64,000 nucleotides of DNA from Triplophysa rosa (taxonomy: Eukaryota > Chordata > Actinopteri > Cypriniformes > Nemacheilidae): assembly GCF_024868665.1 (NCBI RefSeq), contig NC_079908.1, forward strand, positions 1,988,000 to 2,051,999, in the 5' to 3' direction. The notes under the pieces are model-generated. The model made no database searches, had not been told where the DNA came from, and saw nothing but the letters and a program-made list of their open reading frames with translations. Shown piece by piece: positions 37,227 through 49,513 of this stretch (positions are counted from its first letter, which is position 1; each line of letters begins with the position of its first letter). The translations under genes and the position numbers were made by a program.

Positions 37227-40200
37227 AAGTCATTGTCTGCTGAAACTTTAATGTTAAGTGTATTTGAAAAGATAAAAGTTACAGAACATTACTCCAGCAA
37301 CAAACTACAAGCCTCTTGTCTAGAAGATATCATTTTTAGCTAGCTCTGCTGTGTTCTTTAAGATAGCTTGTGCTGTTGCTTCTTGAGGTCATGCTTAAAA
37401 CGAGAGTGAAATGAAGCGTTGTGCAGTAAAGGGCAGTAATCCCTGTGAGCTCACACTGCCGTCTGCTCTGATCAAAGCCTGTCGACTCACACAGCCAACC
37501 ACTCTGAATCTGAAATATGGCCCGTGGGCTTTAGCTGCTCATGGCACCTCACGCTGAACCAAACAATGTGGAGCTAAATGCATCAGCTCTTACATTCAGT
37601 TATTGACAAAGAAGCGAGCAGAGGAGAGACAAAGATGAGACGAGGATAAGAGAGGAGAGCAGAGATCTATAACTGTAAAGCTACCGAATAAGACACGAGG
37701 CTGACTGGGATAAAGAGAGATGGTTACCCAGAAGAAAGAAAAAGCGCAGATGAGATCTCTTCAGTAGCTCAATCAGACATCAATGAGATCAAATGGAAAC
37801 TTTTGTGGAAGTCTCATCTGTGTCTCAGAAATTTATCCTGAGAAAAAGAATCAGAAATCTCACAAATGTCTGCATTAGAGTTTCAAAAGAGATCTCAAGA
37901 ATGTGAGAAACTCAACTCAGATTTGACTCAGATCTCAATACGAACTCCAATATCTCATTCTCATCAAATTTACCCAAGATTATTTTACCTCTACAATCTG
38001 CAATAATTGCACACCTCCATATTCTTTCTTGGATTTTTCAGCAATTACAGTGTCGGTTGTTTTAACGGTTTTGGGAGAAACATTGGAGACTAAGTTGAGC
38101 ACAAATGAGAACTCCAAATCTCCTTCGTCAAATCAGAGCAACCTCTTACAGTAACGTTTTCTCTGGCTAGCCAAATCTGTCTGGCTGTCAGTTGGCATTC
38201 CAGTTTATCCCAAGTGTTCAGTGGGGTTGAGGTTAGGCCTGTTTTCCCACATTCATCTCAACTACACATTTCTGTATTCTGCCTTTCTGGGCACAGTGGC
38301 ATTGTGATGTGGAAAAGGGCTTTAACTCTTGCCACAACACCGGAGGAACTAAACCAGATAGAATGTCATCCTGTCTGATGTAGCATTACAGTTTTTTTGT
38401 CGGTGGGACTGTGAGGCCTAAACCAAACCGTGAAAAACAGCCAAACCTAACAGTCGGCACTGCACCGAGGGGTCAGTCTGCCAGGAGTTTCCACTGCTTT
38501 AGTTTCGGAGTGCCAAGAGTCGTATTACTTATATCAGAAAATGTTCTCTTGAAGTTTTCTCCTCATGAGCTTTGGCTTTATAAGCAGTTTAAATCTCAGT
38601 TGAGACAGTTACATTTTACATATTAAATTTCCATATACTGGAACCATTTTTTAATAAATGAAAAGCAGCAATCCCGTATGTATTATTCAATCTATTGTAA
38701 TATATTGACAGTTAGTATATGGGCAACCATGTGGCTGTGTGCTTGAATTAAGAAACTGTAGCATTTCATTTTATATTTAGAAAAAGAAAAAACCCTCAAT
38801 GACCTCCTGCATCACTAACCAAACTGTTAAAAGCAATGATAGTAAACAGGGGGCTATTTCTCTATGTTTTATACTCATAAAACTGACTAATTCCTAACAT
38901 CGCTCATATTTAATGTGTGTAAAAATGGTTCTGGGTTGTTATATTGTTATATACGTGTGATACCACACAATCAAAGCTGTTAATTCTGTCATTTTACTCA
39001 TCCTGCTCAAAACTGCATTTTTCTTTTGTCTTGTAGAAGCTCAAGGGATACAAATTCAGCCATCATTTGTTCACCCTCATGCTGTTCACAGGTCCCTACA
39101 ATGGAAGTCAGTGGTGTCCAACGCTCTTCAAAATATCTTCTGGTTTGGACACCAAATGCAGCTCACGCGCCATCGTCCCCTCTCCCATCATTCATTTTGC
39201 AGGACGCTCTGAGGACAGACCAGAATAAATGTGCTGTTTAGAATGACAGTGATCGAGTTACTACACCTCCTAACTCCGCTCACAGAATGATCCCATACAA
39301 AGTCCCGCTGCCTGAATTAGTCACACATGTTTGCATATGTACACAAACACACCCAGCAACAAACACACAGGCAAACACGGCCACACAGACACACATGCAC
39401 GCAACACTGGTGGTCCCGTAAGGAGCGGTCTTAATGCATCTCTCTCTCTCTACCTCTCTGTCTGTCTCCTTTATCTTACCTGGGAGGCCCAGACAAAGGC
39501 GAATTCTGCCCGAATAAACAGGGCCGTCATGTTTGGGCTTCTCTCCTAAGAAAACAGTGTCTTTAGGGGGAACTCAGTAGGCTGGTTTTTAGAGGCCTTT
39601 TTTTCAGATCTGCAAAACCTATTCTAAAACTCAAGCAAACCATGTACTGAGAACCAGTTTTGAGAACACTACACGCGCTCTTCTTCATACTGGGAACCGC
39701 CTCAAGCCAATGCCACATGCGCTCTGCCGAGAAACATCACTTTCTATTCTCTGTGAGGATAGCCAGAGTTCATCCGATTCATCGGCCCCCTCCCGCTCCT
39801 GCCTGCTGGCTGTGCATGCGCCTGCATGGGTCCCCGTAGAGAAAAACGGAGAACGGATGGGAATGAAGACCATTCCCAGGTACCGTGTGTTTTATTGGCC
39901 TTCTAAATTACACTGTGTTTGGCTTGAGGTTTATCAGAGCCTCCGCCGCAACGACATTGAAGTGCCTTCTGCTAAAGACTCCTATGAACAGGTTTATGGG
40001 TGCAGATAGCATTTTATCTGACCATCTAGATAAAAAAGCCAGGGTTCTTCATAGCCGTGGCATCTGAGACAGCTCAGATCTGGAGCATGTTGAATTCCTA
40101 GGTCACGCAGTAAATTGTGTTGCAGACAGATACGCTTCTCTGGGCAGATTTCAAGCTAAAATGCTGGAATGCACATTTTACTAAGGGCCCAGTCGATAGA

Positions 40201-40724
40201 AAATCTAAATCCCCACCCATTGCTTTATCTGTCATTATTTGGAAGAGATAACTCTCAAATTCATTGCAATATTATATCAAGAGCTTATATTTAGCTTTAC
40301 ACATTTTTTTTGACTTGACACAACAGACATGCAGAAACGTCATTACAATCTCATGGCAATGCATAACTATTTTAGGAGTTAGCTGATTCGCATGAATTCA
40401 AATGTTCTCATTCGTATGTTTTGGTACAAAGCTTTTTTGCGCTAGTGGTGGGGTTAGGGGTAAGATCACGCTGTAAATTCCTGAAGGAATTTTGGTCTAA
40501 TGGGTGAGCTGCACTAAAAGATTCTTAAAACATGACGATACCACAAACATGCCGATAAAAATGTATTTAGCAGTTGTTATAGAGCTATAGTGTGTGGAAT
40601 GTCGCTATGCGATCATGACAGCACACCAACAGAATCCTTTTCACAAACAACGCGAGCTCTGACTGTGAACACGGGAAATCTTGCAAAATATCTCACAGAT
40701 TATCTTGTAGTGTGCGGCAGCCTT
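37227..40724. other. intergenic, no gene recognised
   Basis: Several GC-richer unique blocks (39000-39240, 39690-39880) have short open frames but no family match or splice structure. Around 39060-39140 there is a degraded relative of the TTCACCC repeat. Confidence 0.35.
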
Positions 40725-40776
40725 AAAGGAATAGTTCGCCCAAAAATGGTCCCCATTGACTTGACTATAGTATTTT

Positions 40777-41222
40777 TTACTCAACTCAATTGTACTTATT
40801 TGACAATTTTCATTGTTACATAGCAACTGAACATGTAACGTATTGACTATAAGCAAAACATTAAAGTTAAACAAGTAAAAACAACAAAGTGAACACACAC
40901 AGAATACAGACACACACACGTATGTCTGGTTTACTATCTCCGTGGGGACAGTCCATAGGCGTAATGTTTTTATACTGTACAAACTGTATATTTTATCCCC
41001 TACCCCTAACCCAACCCCTAAACCTAAAGATCATAGAACACTTTTTGCATTTTTAGATTTTTTTTAAATATTGTTCTGTACAATTTATAAGCTTTTTTGC
41101 CCATGGGGACCTCAATTTTGGTCCCCCAAGGGGGGCACGAGTCCCCATGAGTTGGTGTGCATTCAGGTTTAGGTCCCCACCGGGATATTTTAAAACATGA
41201 ACACACGCACGCACACACAAAT

Positions 41223-41259
<37 letters not shown>

Positions 41260-41325
41260 GCGTATGCAAACGGTGGCGAGGAACCCAAAACTCCAATGGA
41301 CAAAAAAAAAACCAGGGGAACCTGC
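40777..41325 (-). repeat. interspersed repeat with internal TG/AC array, minus copy
   Basis: On the minus strand it reads TTTTGGGTTCCTCGCCACCG, then TG repeats, then TTTTGCTTATAGTCAATACG and AACAATGAAAATTGT before GAGTTGAGT. This is the same order as the plus-strand copy at 46567-47128. An additional sequence bounded by GTCCCCAC words interrupts it. Confidence 0.7.
41200..41259. repeat. (AC)n microsatellite
   Basis: AC dinucleotide tract with occasional GC steps, inside the minus-strand interspersed repeat. Confidence 0.95.
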
Positions 41326-41397
41326 AGCATCTCTACAAGCTTGACTATTCCTATGGAAAGTCAATGGGGATCCTTTTTAGGCCGAATTGTTCCTTTA

Positions 41398-42102
41398 AAG
41401 TGATAGTTAACCCCAAAATAAAAATTATATCATCATTTATTCTCCTTCTTGTCATTTCAAATGATTTTTCCAATATTCTTCAAAATATATTTTTTGTGTT
41501 CTGGGCAATTCTGTGAAAATGTCAACCTTACCATAAAAGATCTAGTTTTTACCAAACGTTATATAATATAACAAAACATAAATATCAACATTTTGTGTTT
41601 CTAATACCCATGTGATGTCTCCCTTCAAGTTTTTAAAGCATTTGTTTTGTTTTTAGTGCATGGTTTTTTTATAGTTAGGTTGGTGCCATTTTCAGGATTG
41701 TCACATCCATAAAGGAACATATTCCTCATAAATGGGCACATGAAAAAATTAACTATTTTATGTTCTGTGAAGAGGCATCCCTTCTCCATGTGTTGGGTAT
41801 AATTGCTTCAGGTTTGTGCATTTTAATTCACAGAAATCCTACAAAGTTTGTTGTCTCCCAAAAACCGTGTCCTTTTTTTGTCACATCCATAACGCATGTT
41901 TATTTCCCTGTTTAAAAAAAGGAAAACTTGTGCATAGACTGATATATTTCTGATGTTTAAACTCTATCAACAAGGGTTTAGGCATTCTCTGAGTGTCTTT
42001 ATGTCACATCCATTATGCTGGAATTGCCCTTCTTTTGAAGAAAGAAGAAAGTGAGTAAACAATGACAGAATTTTCATTTTTGGGGGAACTATACCTTTAA
42101 GT
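41398..42102. mobile_element. TTCACCC-family foldback element, copy 3, with long unrelated interior
   Basis: The left end AAAGTGATAGTTAACCCCAA and right end (inverted TTAAAGGTATAGTTCCCCC) match the arms of copies 1 and 2, but about 560 bp of unrelated sequence lies between 41470 and 42030. That interior has three copies of TGTCACATCCAT. Either an insertion split the element or this is a longer relative. Confidence 0.6.
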
Positions 42103-45100
42103 CAAGCTCAGTTTGGTGGGAAAGATCTCTCATAGCAACTAAATTATTGCTGCTTCATTAGTGGAAACGTTCTGCCTTTTTAGTGGAATGGGGAACATTT
42201 ATTTTACAGAAAAGGTCTCATCAAACCACCAGCTGCAGAATAACCACATGCTTTCAATTGGATGCGATATCATATACTATGTGATATTTCGCAGAAGTGT
42301 ATTCTGTTTTCTGACATGACTTACCTTTCTGACTCACCTGGATATGTTAATCTTGATTTCGTCAGTACTAGTTTCTTCTCATCACATGGCTCACCAATCT
42401 ACCCATGTTCTTTCCTTGCAGAACGAGTTATTTAAAGACATTATGGTGAGATAGAACTGCAGACATGAATGTCTTTATCAACAGGTGTAAGGTATTGTCA
42501 CTGTTATTATTATTATTTTAAGGTTTTTCATGAGTCAAACTCTTATAGGAGCTTCCTTCCAATTATTTGCCCTTAAGAGCTGAATTTGTGTAGTGCTAAA
42601 AATGTAAAAGAACAACAAATATGCTAATGAAGGCTTCCCTAGGCGAGTATTAATATATTTCATTGCATTGGTTTTAATACAAAACATGTTTTACTTTCTT
42701 ATTTACCTGTCCTTAGCAAACAACCTGACAGCTTTTTAATCATCCTTACTTCTTTTTGTGTCTTTCGACAGTGCTAGACCTCACCTTTCCCTTATTCACG
42801 AGCCATGAAGCGAGACTACTAAAACTGTTGTGTTGTCCTCACACTCCACTACGCCCTACCTCAGGACATTAACTGTGTGATAGCACTATAGGCTTACTTT
42901 GTCTCTTTGTTTGAACAAAAAAATTGTTTAAATATGTATTTTTCACAACGGTAATGTTTGCTCGATAAATCTTATTGTCAGGACATACAAAGATCCCAGA
43001 ATAGTGAGATGCCGTGGCATAAAAATGCTGCATTCCCACAGGTGAGTTTCTCAATTTTTTCTCAACCACCCATGTCAAAAAGCACCTAAACATAGTTTAA
43101 AGAGGCCTGTATAAAGGCTTTTGTGTGTGAAACATTGAATACAAAATAAAACCACACTTTATTCATTACACCATTATGATCATTTAATGCTACATACACA
43201 GTTTCGCAGAGGACTGGTGTGATCCAAATGGCTATGGAAATTAAGTCCAAATTTTCTATAAAATATAGACAAAATGTAGGATATACTGTATATATAATAA
43301 AGGACAGGGTAAGAAGTGTGATCTGAAGTTTTTAAAGGGGACCTATTATGGAAAATTCACTTTTGTAAGGTGTTTGGACACTGAGGTGTGTGTAAACAAC
43401 CAGCCTAATGGTAAAATCCACTCGCTCCTTTTTTTATAATTCCTATTAATCAGAAGCAGTCTTTTCCATCAAGTGGTTTTAGATTCTGCCCTATGTTGAC
43501 GTCATTGTAGGGAAAAACTGGGACGCGAGGCAATATTTAACAAAAGGCAATATTCTATTGTCTTTTGTTGCGACGTGACACTCGCGTCTGGTTTAGCCAC
43601 CGTGTTAGTCTTTCTCCAGTTTTGTTTTTACTGGACGCCCAAGCTCACACAGCACTCTGCCGTCACCTTAAAGTTGAACAAACTGAGTGCAGCCAGAGAA
43701 ATACAACCTAAACCAGAAGAACACCAGTAGTTCCAACAGAGTTTCATGTATCTGAGAGAACCTGGTGAGAAATGGTATCAAAGGCCACACTTATAGATCA
43801 AGAAGAATAAGTATGAGTGACAGTCCAGAATCAGCAGGTCATTATTAACTTTTACCATGGCTGTCTCTGTACTATGTATCGACCGAAAGCTACATCAAAA
43901 TTCTACAAACAGGTTGTTATTTACAAGATGACCATGAACCTGAGCTTCAACAATCTTCAATATATTTTAATGAAATTGGACAAAAGTTGGCAAAATGATT
44001 ACAGGGTGCTTTCCAGGTTTCTTAAACCTATGAGTTATTAGGGCACTCTTAATAGATAAAGGGCCAACACCTAAGGTGAGAGAAGAATATATAATATCCG
44101 TTATTAGATCAGATAACGAATGCAGATACAGGCTTTAAACAAATGGGTAGGAAGTGGATCTATCTCAGAGAGAGGATTTGGAATAAGACCAGATATTTCA
44201 TGCACTTTCTGAAGTTCAAAGCTGTAGAGTGAAGGAAGAAGAGAATTATATGAAGATGGCCACAGTAGATTAGATTTAATGTTATTTGGGTATATTAATT
44301 GCCGATTGATATATATTTTTGTGTTATAAAAGGTCATACATTTGCTGCATAAATTACTAGAGTAAATGTGAGTAGGTAAGGTATCAGGTGTTATTTACTG
44401 TAATAAACAGAGATCTTATATGCCCTCCATCAGAACTAAACTGCATTCTTGTAATATGTTGACGTTGTTCAGGATTGGCACAGTGCATTCTTAGTGTGTA
44501 AAATAAACCGTTTTCATAGGTGTGAGTGTATAAATCACACTGTAGAAAAAGCATCTTTTCCAGAGAAATTGTCAAGAAGTGGAAATAAAGGCGATCAATG
44601 AGTGATGTTAGCAGCATCACGTGATCTGTGAACTTGTGAATGATCAGAAGATGTTTTGTGCAGCAGCTGTGGGTAAAACTGTATTGTAATTCTGTAGCAT
44701 CGGAAGTGTGTTGATCGTTGGTGTGGGTATCTATTTACAGAGTATGAACAAGTCAAAAAGAAGATAGTAGCGCCATTGCTACTTGTTCAAGTGAGCTAAA
44801 TCATCTGTGAGCTACTCTGCACTTAACAACAACAACAACATTGTACAAGAGTAAAGCGCTTGTAAAAATAGCAAGAAGAAAATCAATACTTTTGCTTCCT
44901 ATTTCAGGTAATTGCTAAAGGCTAACTGCAAGTTCCACAAGACTTAAGACCACAAAGACCATACTGATAAATTAGCTAAGTGAAAAATGTGTTTAGCATG
45001 ACGTTGTTGGTCCACCAGCTAGACCAGCACCCATCCGGCAAGAACCAGCATACACTAATATACTTTGTGCTGGTGTAAGAGGGAGTTATGAACAATAAAG

Positions 45101-46287
45101 TATAAGGCAGAGGAAGTATGATGGTGTGCTGGGTCTTCTCCATATAACAATCTTAAGGAAAAGTGAAGAATGAAAAATGTAGAGTCGTCAACATGACAAC
45201 GATCCATAAAACATTAGTAAGTTGACACAGAGAGGCTCTGAAGGAATCTATAAATGTGTATGTTTACAATGCTTGTAAATCCCCGATGGAGAATTACATA
45301 CTGTGGTGTAAAAAAATATGTGAGTGTTGCTTACCGGTGTAATGCTCTCCACCATAGTGTGATGTGGATGGTTGTTAGTGATTTATAAGGTGAAGTTTTG
45401 TATGTTAATGATATAAGGATCCATCACATATAGGATCCTTTTCAACCCTGTTCGTGTGTTAAACTCAGCATTGGACACTTTCTCAAACTTTAATTACAAA
45501 CTGACAGCGAAACAACATTGAAAAAGCCACAATTGTAATTATAACAAATCAGCAAAATGTGTCCCTTTGACCTGGGTCCATGGTACATCCTCTCCATATA
45601 TTATTCAGAGAGACATGTAAAAGCTGCTGGAGAACCAGGGACCTTTTGAGGCCCTTCAGGAGTTATGACCTGCCACATGCGAGTTCAACCTCTAACAGGA
45701 ACACTTAAAGGCAATCAGCAGAAAGAGACAGTTTAGAGATTTCCGTAAAATAGATGAAGAAGCTGTTTTCTGAGAACAGTATCTGCATCACTGTTACAGA
45801 GGCATGATGAAGTCCTTCTTCTGGCTTCTGAAGCTCTTTTTTTCTAGACTGAAGCATCATAGATAAACTGGCTTTGAATAGACAAATTATATTCATCCGG
45901 TTAAATGTAGGAAAAACCAAGGGTAAGTAACACTGTATGCAATAAAGCGTATGCAAATTATTTTAAATACAAAAGTGCTGTTACAATGTATCCCATGGCT
46001 AGTTGTTATTTTGCAACAGTATGCACTTGTTTCAAGTAATTTTATATAGCTGGTTTGACTTTTTGAACATGATCAAATCAAATAATAAAACAGAAGGTAA
46101 ATGTTGCTGTAAATCCTTTTTTAGACAACTCTTACTGTACTTCAAAAGGGTGGTGGGCATGTACACTAATGATATTAGTTTAATACCTAGTTCGCTTTCA
46201 GTGATGATGCTGTATTGGCTAGTGGAATGTGGCCCTTAAACCAAGCCAAAAGGTACAGTAAGTCAAGCAGCTGTAATGTGCCTTTTA
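42103..46287. other. intergenic with a few transposon ends
   Basis: A segment starting at 43336 (AAAGGGGACCTATTATGG) resembles a common fish DNA transposon end. No coding exon was recognised. Short open frames near 43817-44041 and 44104-44337 have no family match. Confidence 0.35.
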
Positions 46288-46419
46288 TACATTTTCAAAA
46301 CCAAAGATTAACAAGGTTCAGGCCTAACTACTAAAAATCTGTGTTATTCAATTGATAATAATAATAATAACAAATGAATAGTTACCTGAACCTTGTTAAT
46401 CTTTGGGTTTGAAAATGTA
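46288..46419. mobile_element. 132-bp near-perfect hairpin element flanked by TA
   Basis: The left arm from 46288 (TACATTTTCAAAACCAAAGA then TTAACAAGGTTCAGG) is inverted at 46377-46419 with few mismatches over about 42 bases, around a 47-base AT-rich loop holding an AAT/ATA run. TA dinucleotides at both ends suggest a Tc1/mariner-type MITE. Confidence 0.7.
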
Positions 46420-46566
46420 TTTTTTTATAAATAAAATATATATATATTATAAAATATTATTATTAAAACATTTTTAAAGATGAGACAGATCGGAGTCAGC
46501 ACTTAAGGATTTAATTTGCGTCAGATAGCACATCGGTTTAATGAAGTATATGAAGTGTATATATAT

Positions 46567-47128
46567 CCCCTGATTGGGCCTGGGTTCTCCTGAGGTTTTT
46601 TTTCTCGATTAGAGTTTTGGGTTCCTCGCCACCGTTTGCATACTGTTTTTTGCACTATTTGCCTGACCAGGGGGGGCTGCTTTAGAATTTTAAAGTTTTA
46701 CTTAATTAATATTGCATATAGGAATTTATAGTCTGTTATATTTGACCTGTGCTTCTCTCTCCTTTATCTTAAATGTGTGCTCTCACTGAGCGTGTGTGTG
46801 TGCGTGTGTGTGCGTGCGTGCGTGTCTGTGTGTGTGTGCGTACTTGTTTGTGTACGTGTGTGTGTGCGTGTGCGTGCGCGTGCGCGTGCGCGTCCGTGTG
46901 TGTGTGTGTGTGTGTGTGTCTATGTCTATGTGTGTTAGTACGTGTGCATATTGTGTGTGTGGAGTGTTTTGTATGTGGGTATGTCTGTCTTCTGTGTTTT
47001 CAACTTTTTCGTGTTTTTGCAGGTACAACTTTAATTGTTTTGCTTATAGTCAATATGTCTCATTTGCAGCTGCTTTGTAACAATGAAAATTGTAAAAGCG
47101 CTATATAAATAAAGTTGAGTTGAGTATA
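46567..47128 (+). repeat. interspersed repeat with internal TG/CG array, plus copy
   Basis: Order: GGGTTCTCCTGAGG, TTTTGGGTTCCTCGCCACCG, a 130-base TG/CG array (46791-46919), TTTTGCTTATAGTCAATATG, then GCTGCTTTGTAACAATGAAA and a tail AAAGCGCTATATAAATAAAG ending in GAGTTGAG repeats. The tail type is widespread in fish genomes and is also present near 31008-31066. The element class is not certain; the 3' end looks retroposon-like. Confidence 0.7.
46791..46919. repeat. TG/CG alternating purine-pyrimidine array
   Basis: About 130 bases of TG interspersed with CG steps, including a 20-base block of mixed TGCG near 46872-46892. This composition favours Z-DNA. It lies 5.0 kb upstream of the pitx1 start codon. 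Confidence 0.95.
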
Positions 47129-47639
47129 TATGTAACTCACGAAACCACCGTATGGCGCAGGAGAGTCGGAATGCATTTTCACTTGGCGTCTTGAAGCCCA
47201 ATGTATAATTATATTCTTGTTTTATTCTTTTTTTTATCAATGTAGTATATCTGCGTGATGTAAACTTTTTTGTAAATCCTTTACACTCAAATTGCATATT
47301 AAGGGTCTTGGTCAACAATTATTCAGTCAACAATACGTCTTGCGCTTGGTCTCTTCATTATCAGACAGCTATCAGAAACACATATGCAGTGATCAATTGT
47401 CAAAACCCAAAAACCTGAAAATGACAAAACCCGACATAAAATGTAACGTCATATATTGATCAATTTGTGGGATGTTGATCCTATTCTACATCTGACAACA
47501 CAGTCTTACTTTGTGGTCTAAACTCAAAACTATAAATCCAATGCACCAAAAACAATTTTGGGAAAGAATGTGTTACTGTGCTGTGTTAAGAGTTCATTTG
47601 TGCTAATGAAAGTGTTTTGAGTTCAAAATAATTGTGCAC

Positions 47640-48420
47640 GCAGTCTCACAGTACTATTAAAATTAAGCGCAGGTTTCATAGACAAACGTCCAGAATGCTT
47701 TATTACACACTCATTTCTTTACATCAAGGGCAGGTAAAGAAGAACAGTATCATTTCAGCGGGACAAAAGCGTTTTCAAGACAGATTCTGCTAAACTAAAG
47801 AGACGCACATACTTGTGTGGAATGCGTGGAGACACAGATCATTATTTGTTGTTTAATATTATAAAATATTTTATTGCGATCCTTTATTAATCATAGGCCT
47901 ACTCGAGGGAATTATTAAGCAAAATAAATCTTGGCAAACTCTTTGCATCACTACATCAGATCACGTATGAAAAATATACTGTAGATGCCACAAAATTATT
48001 CAAGATGTTGATGAAACAATGTAAATGAAACAACAAGAATGTGAGCTCTCGAATCTTCTATCGCGGTTAAAGATTATGATTTGCGCTTTGTTTAAAAAAA
48101 TCCGAGAAAAACAACATGAGCAAAGCTGCAGTTTTAATGCTGATGTGGGAACTCCTTACAGCAATTTATTGGTTGCGTGGCTTAGAGTTCTCAGTGGTGG
48201 CTATTTCATTAAACAACATGAGAAATCTAAAGGGCTGTAATTGTGGGAATGTGACTTTTATTCCAGCGACCATGCTTTTAAGCGCAATGCCCATAACTAA
48301 GCTGTTTCACTCATTAAAGCTGGCGCAGTTTTATTCAGTCGTTATAGTTTTTTCCCAATGCATTTAGTAATCTTTTTCGTGGTATTTTATTATTATAACT
48401 CTAAACCAGCTTTAAACGTA
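47640..48420. other. unique-looking block upstream of pitx1, possible regulatory DNA
   Basis: No transposon ends, low repeat content and moderate GC compared with the flanks. The position 3.5-4.3 kb upstream of pitx1 makes it a candidate for conserved non-coding regulatory sequence. There are short open frames at 48025-48367 on the plus strand without family similarity, so coding use is unlikely. Function is not shown by the sequence. Confidence 0.25.
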
Positions 48421-49199
48421 TCTGAGAATGTCTGAAGTGACATCAAGCACAGAAAGATTTCTGGACCTTGCTGAGTAGTAACATATAGTGTCTATGTGCA
48501 TTATACAAGGTATTAATGTCAAGAGATTTTAACAAATATGACAAGAAAAACACCTCAGAACAATCATAAATTATACACAGTATATAATATACAAAATAAT
48601 ACATATGTTATAATTAAAAATGTTCATAGATGATATCGGCATTTTATTTTTTCGTTCATATAACCGATTCGCTTTATTAATGCGTTTAAAATGACAAAGA
48701 TATAGCCTAGCGAAAGTTACAGTAGTCTATATAATTCGAAATTATGTATTTAAAAAAAACACTGTATTTATGTTCATTAATGGATGAATGTTTGTTTTAT
48801 CCCTCGATCTTAAGCATTTATTAGTAATTGCATGACATTTGTGAAACATTAATGGAGCCTAAATCAACAAGACAAATCATTGCAACATTTCAGTGCATAC
48901 TTTTAATTGCCATCATAATCCCTTTGATGAAATTGACTTGACCATGTTATGGAGTTTTAGACTGTACTTTCATGGCATTTGCCAAAACAGAATTCCATCA
49001 GGTAAACACAACAACAGTACACAGTGCAGTGCAAACTCAAGCAATTAAATATAGTCGGGGAAACGTCAAGTATGAATGTGTTTATGTAGAAAAATAGGTA
49101 TATAACCTATAAGAAAAATAGGTTGTGTATAAATAACGCAGTAGAATGATCACATAAAAGGCAGAAAAAATAAATGAAAAACTAAAGACTAAAACAATG

Positions 49200-49513
49200 C
49201 AAAGGGGGCGGAGTGACAATTTGTGTAGTTCGTATTAGGTCTACATTGTCCATCATTTTACCGTCCACTCTAACGCGTTTTCGGTAGCTTATCCCATCAG
49301 GCTTCTTGAGCCTGTGGCCGTGACGTCATCGAGGCAGCGCGTGGGAGTGACGTCATCCCATCAGCCTGATACTGCCGTCGGTGCTGTGTCTCCACACGCA
49401 TATTCTTGAACATTGCTTACACCCACATATTCGAGTAACTTCATATTTTGACTGTATGGAGAAGGGTTTTTTTACAAGAAGAGAAAACAAGCAGCCTTTC
49501 TGAACATTTACCT
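49200..49513 (+). promoter_or_regulatory. candidate distal pitx1 promoter with two CRE palindromes and upstream exon
   Basis: A CpG-richer patch in AT-rich surroundings. TGACGTCA, the consensus CREB/ATF site, occurs at 49321-49328 and 49348-49355. ATCCCATCAG occurs at 49291-49300 and again at 49354-49363, so a short module is duplicated. At 49513/49514 the word CCT|GTAAGTC is a good splice donor, and a good acceptor (TTTTCTTTTGCGCTTGCAG) ends at 50934. Together these suggest an untranslated first exon spliced toward pitx1. No TATA box is obvious here. Confidence 0.4.

Larger units (their letters stand above)
40725..41400. mobile_element. TIR element containing a nested interspersed repeat and AC array
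   Basis: The left end CCTTAAAGGAATAGTTCGCC continues to GTCCCCATTGACTTG. The right end, inverted, reads CTTTAAAGGAACAATTCGGCC and continues to ATCCCCATTGACTTTC. Between the arms lies a minus-strand copy of the repeat also found at 46567-47128. That copy in turn contains a GTCCCCAC-rich fish repeat (about 40925-41190) and an AC microsatellite, giving at least two nested levels. Confidence 0.65.

Noticed and set aside
43730..44040. Possible host-gene pseudogene fragment
   Set aside because: The wording feels repeat-like, but I could not identify a family or a continuous frame.
46773..47108. Cys/Val-rich and Thr/His-rich frames over the TG array
   Set aside because: Translations of a dinucleotide repeat, not proteins.
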